Assembly: GCA_038501195.1 (NCBI GenBank)
Contig: JBBPUQ010000003.1
Span: 3,440,501 to 3,504,500, forward strand
Reading direction: 5' to 3'
DNA from: Nemania diffusa
Taxonomy: Eukaryota > Ascomycota > Sordariomycetes > Xylariales > Xylariaceae
DNA: 64,000 nt
The translations under genes were made by a program, and so were the position numbers. This document shows positions 1 through 11,000 of this stretch, piece by piece; position 1 is the stretch's first letter; the number at the start of each line of letters is the position of its first letter. The notes under the pieces are model-generated. The model searched no databases and had not been told where the DNA came from. It saw nothing but the letters and a program-made list of their open reading frames with translations.

Positions 1-405
1 GTTGCTACGGGGATCTGAAAACTCGATATCAAGTGACTTCCGGTCATCTTGACGTATCACTTGCTTAGCTTTCCCTCCTGTAGTGTTGCTCTTCTGATGT
101 TTTCGGAGTAGAGTGATCAAGTCCTCGTCGTCCTCGTCGTCAGAAGTAGCAGAAGATTTGGGGTCTTTACCTGTTTGGTTCTCGAGCTTGGGCTTTTCAT
201 CCTTTTGGCTCTTAGGAATGGTAAAGGGTGAGGGAGAAATGGAAGAGAATGAGGTAGACATTGCAGGAGGAATTCGTGCTGCCGTAGACAGGCCGCCTGT
301 GGTTTGTGAAGAGATGTCCTGCTGTAATTCCTCGTCAGACAGATTTCGGTGTGCGGTTCCCGAGTCTGGGCCACGGCCAATCTCTTTTGACTGTGGTGAT
401 CCCAT
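1..405 (-). CDS. N-terminal part of an unidentified protein, cut by the window edge
   Basis: A start codon at 403-405 opens a minus-strand frame with no stop through base 1, giving 135 residues before the window ends. The protein begins MGSPQSKEIGRGPDSG. It is hydrophilic and low in complexity: a Ser/Pro-rich stretch (about residues 50-70), then Lys-rich and acidic segments with a DDEDDEDL run and the sequence LITLLRKHQK near residue 105. It looks like the disordered N-terminus of a nuclear or regulatory protein. No domain is visible and I do not recognise the family. The start is the first ATG of the open frame. It is preceded by spacer DNA with a short tandem repeat at 545-690. That the frame is coding is inferred from its uninterrupted length and composition. 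Confidence 0.6.
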   Translation of the reverse strand, partial: MGSPQSKEIGRGPDSGTAHRNLSDEELQQDISSQTTGGLSTAARIPPAMSTSFSSISPSPFTIPKSQKDEKPKLENQTGKDPKSSATSDDEDDEDLITLLRKHQKSNTTGGKAKQVIRQDDRKSLDIEFSDPRSN

Positions 406-544
406 ATCGGCTATTGTAAGAAACTCACCAAAGGCACAGAAAGTAATGGAAAGGGAATGGGGATGTCGTCCTGCAAGGAAAATAGAATCTAGGGATATGG
501 TGGGAGGGGAAATTATGCGTTGGAAAAGCGAGGTAGGAATTTAG

Positions 545-690
545 GGAACTGGGGGTTTAAATATGAGTCGAGAGTGACTACAATTATGGCGGAAACTGGG
601 AGGTTAAATGTAAGTCGAGAGTGACTACAGGTACGGCGGGAACTGGAGGTTTAAATAAAAGTTGATAGTGAATATAGTTACGGAAACTAC
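545..690. repeat. Three imperfect tandem copies of a ~46 bp unit
   Basis: Units begin near 545, 591 and 638. Each carries GGAACTGG, then a GTTTAAAT-like core, then GTCGAGAGTGACTA and a TACGGC-like end. The third copy is the most diverged. The array sits 140-285 bp upstream of the start codon at 405, so it lies in that gene's presumed promoter or 5' UTR. Confidence 0.75.
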
Positions 691-1332
691 CTAGTTTACT
701 TAACTAGCGCAGAATAATAGCAATCACAACATGAGCATGTGCCGATACAAGTGACAAACATGACAGCTACGTAGGTACCTAGCTACTGTAGCTCTAGTTC
801 TAGGCACGCGTAAAGGAGCTTAGAGGTAGGGGAGCGTAGAAGCAGAGGAAGGAGGCGTAGTTTGTAGTGATTCACCCGGTAGACCTAGGTACGTAACTCG
901 ATTGTACTACCGCAGGCGCGTCAAGTGGCATAAACAAGCTCGCGTTATATGGCAATACCTAGGTACCCGATCCAGGTGCATTACAATGGTTGCTAGCGAG
1001 AAGGGCTGCACAATGGAAACTGCAGGATATGATCAAGCTCGATGTCAGTACTAATAGAGGTTGCTGTGACGCAAGGTACAAGAATACACTTAGAGCTGGT
1101 CTAAGTGCACTTATGGACGTGCACTCGTGTGCCTGACAAGAACACCAAACTTTGTGGTTTTCCTCGGGCTCTATTGATTCAATTAAATGGTGGACAATGG
1201 CGACATTTTGTCTACTACCTTATAAGCTATTGGGCTAGTCTTGCCTGCATAAATTGATGTTGATAAGATACCTAACATGTCAAGAAATAAGTACTTAAAT
1301 GAAGGGAATTAAATATTCATTCTAAGCTACAT
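691..1332. other. Intergenic spacer, no gene seen
   Basis: This spacer lies between the promoter side of the left-edge gene and the 3' end of DBP9. Reading frames are short and broken. It contains several GTAGGTACCTAG-type motifs (about 771-790, 881-901 and 950-970) that recur in spacers across the window. Confidence 0.5.
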
Positions 1333-3242
1333 CTACCGAGCCTTGGGTCGGGCCTTAGGCCGAGCCTTAAAGGATTTCAGGGGATCTATTTTCCGGCCTC
1401 CACTGCGTTTACCCTTTCCTTTAAAGATCCGACCCTTTTTATTCTTCCCATCTGCTTTCTTCATCGGCACGAATCCAATATCAGTTGCAGTTAATGTTTT
1501 CCTACCTTCTGGAAGAAGATAGTCAGGGACATCTTTTAGATGAGGCTGAGTGCGGGCAGAACGAAGCTGCCCGTCATGCCGTAAAGCATGCAATTCTGCC
1601 GGGTTCTCTTCAAATCGACGTTGAAGTTTATCACTTTTCAGAAGTTCCTGGCGAATTTCGCGCATTCGGGCTTCCCTCACCGCGACCTTCGTAACTGCAC
1701 GTACGGCATCGTTGACGCGATAGCGGAAGCCCTCCAACGTCTTCCAATCGAAGTGCCAAGGTTTCAATTCCTTTCCACTTGCGGCCTGCTGTTTCTTAAT
1801 TTTCGACAGTGTCTTCTCGTCGTTTGCCGTTGATGCTATGCTTGTCGGCATATGCTTTCGAAACTTATCGGAAGGCACTACCATAGTGAGAGATGTTCCG
1901 GTCTGCCCTGCTCGTGCTGTCCTGCCTATACGATGGGCATAACTGCGGGCGGTTGTAGGGCAATCAAAGTTCACTACGATGGCCACATTTCTAAAATCAA
2001 TGCCTCTCGACACACCGTAGTCCTTGTCGCGACGCGAAGATTTCCGTTTCTTCGTAGGCGGCGGGGTTTGGGTATCTTCGCCGTCGGGTTTTCCCGATGA
2101 CTCTTGACCTCTAGGGCCAGCATTTTGCGTGGTTTCATTATCCTCAGCTAATGAGTTGGAGTTGGCCTCGTCTCCTAGTACTTCCATCTCATCTGACGAT
2201 ATTAATATGTCAAACAAGCCCTGGTTGAACTGTTGTACAGTATGTACCCGAGAAGCAACGGGAAGTTGTGAATTGAGAACGCTATTATAAGTGAAGTTAG
2301 CGAATGATTCATATCATACCCGGATGATACTCACGCTGATCGGATACCAAACTGTTCGAGATATAGTTTTAGTCGATATGACCTATCGACGTCATCGGCA
2401 ACAAATATCAGACATTTGCCCCGAATGAGCTTAAGTTTGAGTAAGACGTAGATTAGCAGGAATTTGTCATCCTCGCCGCACTCGACGACATATTGTGTGA
2501 TCCCCTCTCCTTCGGCCTCTGGTTCGTTTAGGTCTAAAATAGCCGGGTTCTTGCAAAACCGATTCTTGAGTCGGTCGACGTCACTACTGAGGGTTGCAGA
2601 AGTCAAGACAGCCTGCAAGCCTTTGGGCATCGAGGCTGCTAGTGTAGTAAGGTCCTCTTCATAACCATATGACAGAACCAGGTCTGATTCATCGATGACG
2701 AGCGTCTTTAAGTTGGAGACCCAGGAAGAAGAAACCTTAAGACTTGAAGAGGCACGCGATGGTGTAGCCACAACAATATGCGGTGTGGAGGCAAGCATTG
2801 ACCGAACTACCTCGTCAGGAAGCTGCTCGGAGAGTTTGATCGCTCGAACATCCTTTTGGCAGAATGCGGTGAATGTTTCTATGGTTCGCAGGACCTGATC
2901 GGCGAGCTCACGAGTAGGAACGAGCACCAGAGCAGATGTAGAATGTTTGGCGCTCTCTTTACTTCTGAGTATACCCTCTATAAGAGGAAGAAGATAGCAC
3001 AACGTCTTCCCTGAACCTGTCTTCGCGCGAAGAACCAAGGATCTGCCATCTAAGATCTGCGGAATCGCCAAAGCTTGCGGTGCGGTCGGTTTATGGAAGC
3101 TTTGGCCTGCGATCGCGGTCAGGATACGTGAGTCGAGTCCGAAGTCGGTGAACGTAGCATCATGCGATTTTGGTTTCGTATCGGCAGTAGGCAAGGCTAT
3201 CGCGGGCTTGTCTTCTCGCAAGTCATCGATTTTGCGCTTCAT
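1333..3242 (-). CDS. DBP9: ATP-dependent RNA helicase DBP9 (DEAD-box, 60S ribosome biogenesis)
   Basis: Two exons, 3242-2335 and 2281-1333, are joined by a 53-nt GTGAGT...TAG intron, giving 618 residues. Start MKRKIDD was chosen over an upstream in-frame ATG-less extension because it matches the usual family N-terminus. Visible helicase motifs are a Q-motif region (FTDFGLDSRI), Walker A AKTGSGKT, motif Ia PTRELADQV, motif II DESD within VIDESDLVLSYGYEED, motif III SATL, motif V SRGIDF and motif VI HRIGRTARAG. DESD in place of DEAD, followed by LxLSYGYE, is typical of the Dbp9/DDX56 branch. A charged Lys-rich insert (PPTKKRKSSRRDK) sits between motifs IV and V, and the C-terminus is Lys/Arg-rich. 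The family is nucleolar and acts in 27S pre-rRNA processing for the large ribosomal subunit. Identification is strong. Confidence 0.93.
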
Positions 3243-3889
3243 TGCGTCTGGGAGAGGTTGGAAATGTTGAGAGACAAGATGTAGCACAATCTGCCAAATG
3301 AAGGAAATGAAAAGCTAAGACCCTTAAAAATATTAAAACAACACTTAACCTCGCAGGTTTGAGGACAAATTGGGTAGGATAGGCCGATATCTAGCGGTGA
3401 TGATGGTTCGCAAGTCCTCGAGATTTGTACATTGCCAATAATCCGAACCCTGCGACTCGAAAAATAAAGTTGTTGTATCTTATCGCGAATAGAGTGGGCC
3501 TTCTAGCACTAGCCACATATATTGCCCCGAAATTATTAGTTACCTTTGAGGTTCAAGCTACTGTGGCTGTGCGAGCCCCACCATCGTTCATAGGTACCTA
3601 GTATAATTACAGTGCGTGTTAGAGGGACTCCATTAACTAAAAACGACATCATAGCAGCACGAGGATCAGGTATGTACATAACTTCTTGATACTCATACAG
3701 CCCCAAAGGTACGGTACAGAGCGGTGTAAAGCTGGCCCCTTTGAATAGATGTTGAGAAAATACTCTGTACTCCGTAGAAATCCATTTAATTACCTACTTA
3801 AGCATACATAGGTCGGTCGGTAGATGAGTGGTGGATCTACACTTATGTACATACTGTAGATCGCCCTCTTGGGTTGATGTACCTACCTA
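3243..3889. other. Intergenic spacer, no gene seen
   Basis: This is the upstream region of DBP9. It is AT-rich with short broken frames and AGGTACCTA/CTACCTA motifs near 3587-3602 and 3785-3845. No gene is supported. Confidence 0.5.
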
Positions 3890-4282
3890 AGGGGGGGAAC
3901 CCGTTTTTGGGACACGCTGTTGACAGCGCTGTTAGCAGTATTTTTATACTTGTACTACAAAGCTGGTACAATATAGCGCTAGCTAGGTTACTTCAGTTCT
4001 AACTTTTTCAACTTATACAATGTTATATCTTATGCAATGTTACAAAAAAAAACAGTGTTATAATAATGCTATAATAAAAATAGAAAGACTTTTTTAGCTT
4101 ACGTTTTTAATAACAGCAGATATAACTAGAAAAAAGTAGTAGTTTCAGTGTAATAATAAAAACTAGGCATGCAGTTGCTACAATACTATTGTACAATGCA
4201 TGTAACAGAATAACCAAAAATTGGACAGGGCGACGTAGAAAACACGCAAGTTCCAGCGTGTCCTAAAACTGGGTTCCCCCCT
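3890..4282. mobile_element. MITE-like element with 28-bp terminal inverted repeats
   Basis: The left arm (3892-3919) starts GGGGGGAACCC and ends GGACACGCTG. The reverse complement of the right arm (4254-4281) has the same start and end, with 25 of 28 positions matching. A TA dinucleotide flanks each end, consistent with the TA target duplication of Tc1/mariner-type elements. The interior (about 330 bp) is very AT-rich with no coding frame, so the element would be non-autonomous. The arms were compared directly in the sequence; the superfamily assignment is inference. Confidence 0.75.
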
Positions 4283-4676
4283 ATAGGTAGGTACCTAATA
4301 ACTTAAACGACCCTGTGCTACCTAAAGTCTAGCTGGTGTAAGCCAAGAAATTGGATTTTTAATAAGATTCACTAATGAAAATATCGCATTCTTATAATTT
4401 TTAGATTTGAGAAATCAAGATCGATTCAATGGGCTTGACACAGCGCTGTAAATACCTAGGACTGCAAGCTTGTGCGGCAGATGAAAGGCCCATTGAGATA
4501 AATAGGTAAATACCTTTGTAAATAGCTGCCTAATCTACACGAGTAATTAAAACCCTTTAAGACAAATCTCTAAATGAGCTAAGGACACATGCCATACTTA
4601 CTCAACCACCTGGTTCTGTTGGTATATGATATTAAATTAAAGTTTGTGCCCGCCTCGATAGCCCCGTCGCGTCACA
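4283..4676. other. Upstream region of the FAD monooxygenase
   Basis: AT-rich spacer between the inverted-repeat element and the ATG at 4677. It begins with a TAGGTAGGTACCTAAT motif. No gene is seen. Confidence 0.45.
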
Positions 4677-6111
4677 ATGAATATTGCAATCATTGGCGCC
4701 GGGATTTCAGGGCTCTCTCAATACCTATGGATGCGAAGGGTTGGAATACTAGATGACCACTCCGTAACCATATACGAAGCCCGCGAAGCTCAAGACCACA
4801 GAGCTACAGCCGCAGCAAATCTCGAAACATACAACGCATCCGTCATCGGCGCAAGTATAGGGCTTTCCCCGACAGGACTCCACGTTCTGAAGCGTTTGGA
4901 TCAGGCCTTATACGATGAGGTTCTGAAGACCGGCCACATCATTCGAACCTGGCGTATGTCGAATGCCCGCGGATGGACCTTGGTTAACGAGCCAGCCGGA
5001 GGAGATAATGAAATGATGGTCATGATCGGACGCGATGCTTGCTGTCAGATTCTTAGAAACCGGGTCCCAGACGAAGTAGTCGTCAGGCATAAAGTCGTTG
5101 ATGTGAGGCTCGCCGAGGGCAACAATAGGCCAGCGCTCGTCTTCCAGGACCAGACAACGGAAGAGTTTGATTTCGTGATTGGGTGCGATGGGGTTTGGTC
5201 ACGAGCTCGACGGGCAATGTTCGGTGCTCAGGATCGCGATCAATATGAATTCTCGCCGCAGTACGAAGGGCTCGTGGGCGTTGGCGGATTCGTTCCAAGT
5301 TCCAAGATCCAAGGTACCCCAGACGGCGAGATGAATGCTGTTCTAGGTGCGAACGGCTTCTTTGGTTACGGCTACACTACCGGCAACCCCCAAGACTCCT
5401 CCAAAGCTGGCAACACGGCAACATGGTGGTCAACATATACACTGAATAAGTGTCCGGAGGATTGGCGTAACATCGACAAAGACGATGTGAAGAAACAGCT
5501 TCAGGTTGGCATCCTAGAAATTCTGTAACCCCCCAGATTTTGTGTTCAGAGCATGAGATGCATAATTAGTGACCTTCTCCCCCTGTTGCTCCCTTACCAT
5601 AGGCTGACTGCAGATTTACAAGTAGAAGCGACATCTCGGGTGGCAGAATACAGCTATCCAGAACATCGTCCAAGATGTGGAGGTAGACTCACTATATCCC
5701 ACTTTCATTACTCCATTGCTACCGACATGGGAGAAGGGTGGTTGTGTGCTTGTTGGCGATGCAGCGCACGCTTTACAGCCATCGTCAGGTCAAGGTGCCA
5801 GCATGGCACTAGAAGACTGCGAGGCTTTAGCACTTTTCCTCCGCCACTACCTTCGGGAAGACCCAGACAGCGGGCTCGTCAAAGCAGCAAAGCAGTATTC
5901 TGCTCTCCGTCGTCCTCGACTGGACATGGTATTCAAGAAGGCTCAGCAGCTTGCCGGGATGAAGGAAGACATGGGTGTTGTTCAGGAGATGCTCATGTAC
6001 TTTTTCGTCTGGCTCTTCGCGCACCTCAAGGTTACAGAAGGATATATGCGCAAATTGAATGCGTATGATGTTCCAGCTGAAGTATCAAAGGCGATCAGGC
6101 AATCTGACTGA
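4677..6111 (+). CDS. FAD-dependent monooxygenase (salicylate hydroxylase-like)
   Basis: Two exons, 4677-5504 and 5626-6111, give 437 residues. The N-terminus MNIAIIGAGISGLS carries the GxGxxG dinucleotide-binding motif. The DG motif is FDFVIGCDGVWSRARR (about residues 163-178). The GD motif GGCVLVGDAAHALQPSSGQG lies in exon 2 and binds the FAD ribityl chain. This motif order is that of class A aromatic hydroxylases using NAD(P)H and O2, so a soluble enzyme oxidising an aromatic or polyketide-like substrate is likely; the substrate cannot be told. The intron is set by frame: exon 1 ends ...KKQLQ and exon 2 resumes KRHLGWQN, restoring continuity. The donor GTTGGC is non-consensus, while a better-looking GTAACC downstream breaks the frame. 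No other biosynthetic genes are adjacent, so nothing supports a metabolite cluster. Confidence 0.85.
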
Positions 6112-8018
6112 ATAATCTAATGCTTCCTCGATGCAGTTTGACGAGTGAAACATACCAAATTGGGCGAGGACAAACACTGCGGGGAAGCCAGCAATCGCTA
6201 ATGCTATTATAGCAGTAGGGAACTATAGGAGGGGAAATCCCAATTCAGGACATAGCACCTCTAATGCTCTCGCCGTGTATTGATTTTGATAGACTCCACC
6301 GAGCTCCGGCTTGTATTTCCCATAATGCGGTATTCAATGTTGGAATATATTAGCCTAGCAGAAATCAAGGTTAACTCACATATTATCTCAGAGGCCCACT
6401 GTCAGCATACATCTTTATTACATCTTTATCAAGGGCTTTCCACTCCACCACATAAACCACGTTGTGAGAGTGATGTTTGCTTACAACCTGCTTCATTTAC
6501 CTATATAGATAGTCAACAGGGAAGTAATTGGTGGACCGAATAACAAAACTACCAAACAAGACTGCCTCTTGTAGAAGTCAGATGTTTCCGATTGCATATG
6601 TCCCTATCATGTTCTCATCCCTAGCCTGTATGCGTTCCTACTATATTGTACCCTTGATACATCTACACTATAGTATAGTAAATATACTCTGTATATTATT
6701 TGGTACTTCTCTGGGGGTTTAAAAAAAAATTCATAGCGCCTAGGTAGTTCAAGTAGATGAATAGTGGCTACAGTAAGGAACATGAAATAAATACTATGCG
6801 GTGAGCTTATCAAATTCCCGAGTAATAACACTTTGTTATAATGATTATCGCATGTTTATTGTTGCCAGTACACTCCAATCCCCGAACTCAGTTACACAGG
6901 TGTAGTAAATCATCATGTTCTAATCATGTTATCCTACATAAGGGTAGGATTAAAAAAGGGTCGTAGCAACAAGCGGAGCAAGATGTTTTTGCTGCCGTAC
7001 CATTGGGTTCCTGCGATTCGGTTCGCTTGGGTGCGAACGTTATGTCTAACTTGCATCCTGTATGCTGCACGCTGTAGTCTACCCACCCGTCTACCTACAT
7101 AGGTAAACATGTAGGTAGAGACCGAACTTAGGCAGTGTTTGCTACGCAGTGAGAACCATAATGAAGATTCAATGCATGAAAAATGCCCCATCATGACTGT
7201 TTCAGCATGGTATGCCTGCACAGAAGTGGGATCGCTAGATATCTAGTAGGTACCTACCTAGGTAGGTAGGTAGGCATGTAGGTATCTATTTAGGTAGTGA
7301 TAAGTCAATGCAGAGGGCCTGCAGATGAGGAGGTTGTCACCTGCAACGAGTCGCCATTCGTTGGTGCAATCGTGATGCACCTGTAGGGAGCAGGGGCAGT
7401 GAATGGACCGCTAAGCGGGTCGCTAAATGGGCCGCTGAATGGTGGAGGGGCATAAAGGTGGGTAATGCAGGCGAAGGTTGACTGGGCAACGCAGAACCCG
7501 TGCACCCAGGTACAGCGTTGTCCAGTATTGTCCAGCCGGTATCAGTAGCGCCGGGAGCTTGAGAAAACTTTGGTGGGGACAGGCTCTTAGTGCCCCTGCT
7601 CTGTTTACATCCAGGCCCAGCCCAAATAGAGGCGGCTGCAACAAGTCTGTGAACCACATCACCACTCCTCCTCCCACACATCTCTCCTTGCCATCACTGC
7701 AGGCGAAGCCAACAATCGCGACCAGCGCAGCATTCATATCAACCTCCATCTTGATATTGCATTCTTTGCTGCTGCTGTGCATCGCAAGAATACTGCTACT
7801 TGAAAAAGTAGCCACTTAGAATCCCGCGCGCGCCTGATTGTTACCTGCTCGCTCGCTACACCCAACATCACCACACCTCGCGAATAGGCACCTGTGCGAC
7901 CTAGTCGCATCGCTTCTATAGGCACTAGTTCATCTTTCCCCCTCATATACTTCTATTTAAGATATGAGCTGGCAAGAAAACCCCTGAATAGTACAGTTTG
8001 GGAACCTTCTCATTAAAT
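6112..8018. other. Long intergenic spacer, no gene supported
   Basis: About 1.9 kb between the monooxygenase and BUD4. The first half is AT-rich with only short frames. The second half includes a TAGG microsatellite (7246-7296) and, nearer BUD4, a less AT-rich stretch that is probably the BUD4 promoter and leader. Confidence 0.5.
7246..7296. repeat. TAGG/CCTA microsatellite
   Basis: GTAGGTACCTACCTAGGTAG followed by repeated TAGG units, with one interruption (GCATG), then GGTATCTATTTAGGTAG. The left part is palindromic. It is the densest cluster of the CTACCTAGGTAG-type motif that is scattered through the window's spacers. Confidence 0.8.
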
Positions 8019-11000
8019 ATGGCTTCAGAGCAGCCTGTAAGTATCTTCTTGTCTTAGATCCAAACATTGCAGGAATGTGCGTCATTAACTAAATACTCGT
8101 GACAGGTCACGGAGCCGCTGCGCATCTCCAAAAGCACCCCAACCCATTCACCAACAAAGGCTACACTAGGTCGTCCGCTGTCTGAGATCTCAGCGTCGGA
8201 AAAGCGACGCAACTCACCAAGTTGGACATCCCCAACCAAGGTATGTGCTACTAATCGGACGAGTCGCGTGGCTCATTGATTCACTTTGGGACTTGCACAT
8301 GCTGACCGACATTGTACAGAAGATGACGCTAAGCACAGACTCATCACCATTCCAGTCATCCCCACTGGAGTCAACTACATCGCCACGAATGTTTTGGCAG
8401 AGCCGAAATGCCAATCGACTGGGTGAAAATAATTTGTATGGCGGCCGTTCAGGCTCCCCATCTCCGACTAAGCGCTCTTCAATTGAGCGCCTCGAGAAGG
8501 CTTCGCGTGTGAAGAACAGTACTATGTTCGCACGGGAGCAAAAGCAAGAATATGATCCAACCAGAATCCCTACTCTTGAGCGTCCTCTTGCTAAGGTCCA
8601 GGGAAATGCTTTTGCTAGCACTGGCCATCTCGGCTTGCGTTCATCCCATAATCGCACCGAGAGCGAGACCAATATCCTATATAGCCCTACTAAATCGATG
8701 ATGAGCCCAACTGGGTCCCCGAATCGGCCTACCACCCCCAGTAAAGACCAATCTTCTCCTATGAAGTCCTCGCTCTCAGTATCTCGTTTCAAGAGCAGCT
8801 ATGATTCTCAGAACGATGATGTCTTCTCTGACCACTCAACCGACGACACTGTTCTGGCGGAGGGAAGATATCTACATCGACATGCGAAGTCGGTAACATT
8901 TGATGCTGCGCCACCCCAAATTAATGAGTATGAGATGGCAACTCCAGACATATCCTCGATCGGGACCAATTCGCGGGAGGGCAGTTTTGAATCCGAGGAA
9001 GACTATGATTTATACGGACCCTATCCCGGCGAGGACGGGGAGTTGCCAGATGACAGTTTCGACGCCACGCTGGAAGACACGGATAAGACCCCAGTTGTCG
9101 GTCCAGATGATTGGCGTCGTGATCTTGGCTCCCGGTTTGACAGTAGTCCCATGCCCGAAGGTGCTCTGGTTCAACCAGCATTGACCCGTCCACAACACGG
9201 TCGAAACAATTCCTCAACATCGAGTGGTGACCATCGGCCTCTACCACCTCTACCGCCTCTGCCAGGCGTCGGTGATGCTCGGACTAATTCAGTGTCTTCG
9301 AATGGACCCTCTACTCCGACAGAGCAGGTGCTCAGGTCCCCACGTAATTTGCCGTCCCCGCCGTCGGCTTCTCCAAAATCTGAGATTCATAATATTGGTA
9401 ACTCTAACATGTCTTTGGAGGAACGCCTGAAGCTCATGATGTTGTCTGATGAGACAAGCCCTAAGCTTGCAGATAGACCGGCCAAGACATTTGCAGAGCA
9501 ACAGCGAGAACGTCGCATGCGGAGAGCTGGTGCTCGTGATAGAATCGCGAGTCCAACCCCCGAGCGCGAAGCGTCTCTGCCAGCTATAGACCAGGAGGTC
9601 GAAGAAGGAGACGATACGCTGGCTGATATATCTGCCTTTGATATGGACTACGAACTTCCAAGTATCTCTCGCCAGTCTATATTGCGACGCGTCAACGGCA
9701 ACCAAGAAACAAGTCGCAAATCTGACTCGAATTTTAACTCACCAGCACCAGACTCTAGTCCTGCGCGTAGTGGTCAATACGACCCCGATATTCCTATCGA
9801 TAGTATCGAGGACTCAGTATTAGAAGATGTCTCTGAACTGGACGAAGACAGTGTCATAAAGCATGAGCTAGATGAAGATGGTAAGGCTCAAGCCTACGAT
9901 TTCGATCAGCAATCAGTCGATGGCGACACGGATTCTGACAAAAGCAAAGATGAAGATGAGGATTCCGAGAGTCACTATTCTGATGAGGAGTCACCCGAAC
10001 CACAAATCGCACAGACCCAAGAAGACTCTCCGCATACCCCTCGACCATCTAGTCCTGCGCAAGAAGGCGAAATCACCAATTTCAGCGCCACCGTGCCCCA
10101 GGTCAGCACCCCTGCCAGAACATCTGACTTCTCGCGTAGCTTTCAGTCCTACATGTTGCCCAAGCCGAGAGAATCAGATGCAGTAACGCAGGTCGAGAAT
10201 CAAAGCGAGCCCGAAAAGCAAGATGAGAAGCAGGATAGTAAACGGAGGTCACGAACGCCACTGCATCCAATTTCAAAACCAGAATACGATGGTTCCGGAT
10301 GGGGTGAGCCTGATGAAGAAGAGGAGCCGGGCACGCCGGAATCGGTGATTCATCACCCTGTTTCTGATGACGAGTCAGCGTTCGACTCGACGTTTGGAGA
10401 GGAAGAAGAAGAGGAAGAGGAGGAGGAGGAGCAGCTGATCGAATCTCCTGCCATTCCTGAGCGGATTGCAACGATCAAGGCTTCCAGCTCCAAGCTCAAG
10501 ACCCGCCCCTCGGCAACTCCTTCCGACATTGTGGCCATGCGTGAAGCTCGCAGACAAGTCAGCCAGGAAGTTGCGCCCATTGTGCCGCCGATCCCAGAGC
10601 GCCATCGTCAACGCATGTCCCGCGACTTCGACGTGGAGCAGTCAAACGACGCCACCGGCGACGACTTTTTAGAACGACACCCAAGCTTTAAAAACAGGAG
10701 CTTAACATTAGATTTAGACTTAGGCCTCAGCCTTGACAGCGATTTTGATAGAGTTATTGAGGCACAAAAGGTACAGTTCCAGTTCCAACAGGCTTCTCTC
10801 ACCTCAGGGCTCCAGGCTGCAAGTACCAGCCATACTAGACAAGCGTCCAGTTCGAACCGAGCAGACACCGTTTTCAACCCCACTGCAAGCAGTGCATCAG
10901 GTACTAATACAACAACTCCCAAACAGCGCGGCTACCTCATGCGACAAAACACAAAACTCGTCACAGCTAGCGATAAGGACAACGAGGACTTCCGGACAGG

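Noticed and set aside
113..544. 143-codon plus-strand frame at the left edge
   Set aside because: It is antisense to the better minus-strand frame that runs off the window. Its Ser repeats are the complement of Asp/Glu codons in that gene.
7423..7819. Overlapping frames on both strands upstream of BUD4
   Set aside because: Neither strand shows a domain, splice signals or a convincing start. Treated as leader or promoter sequence.
4677..8018. Possible secondary-metabolite cluster around the FAD monooxygenase
   Set aside because: No synthase, transporter or cluster regulator lies nearby; neighbours are housekeeping genes and spacer.
8214..8792. 192-codon minus-strand frame inside BUD4
   Set aside because: Antisense shadow of BUD4 exon 3; no domain, and the plus strand is clearly coding.
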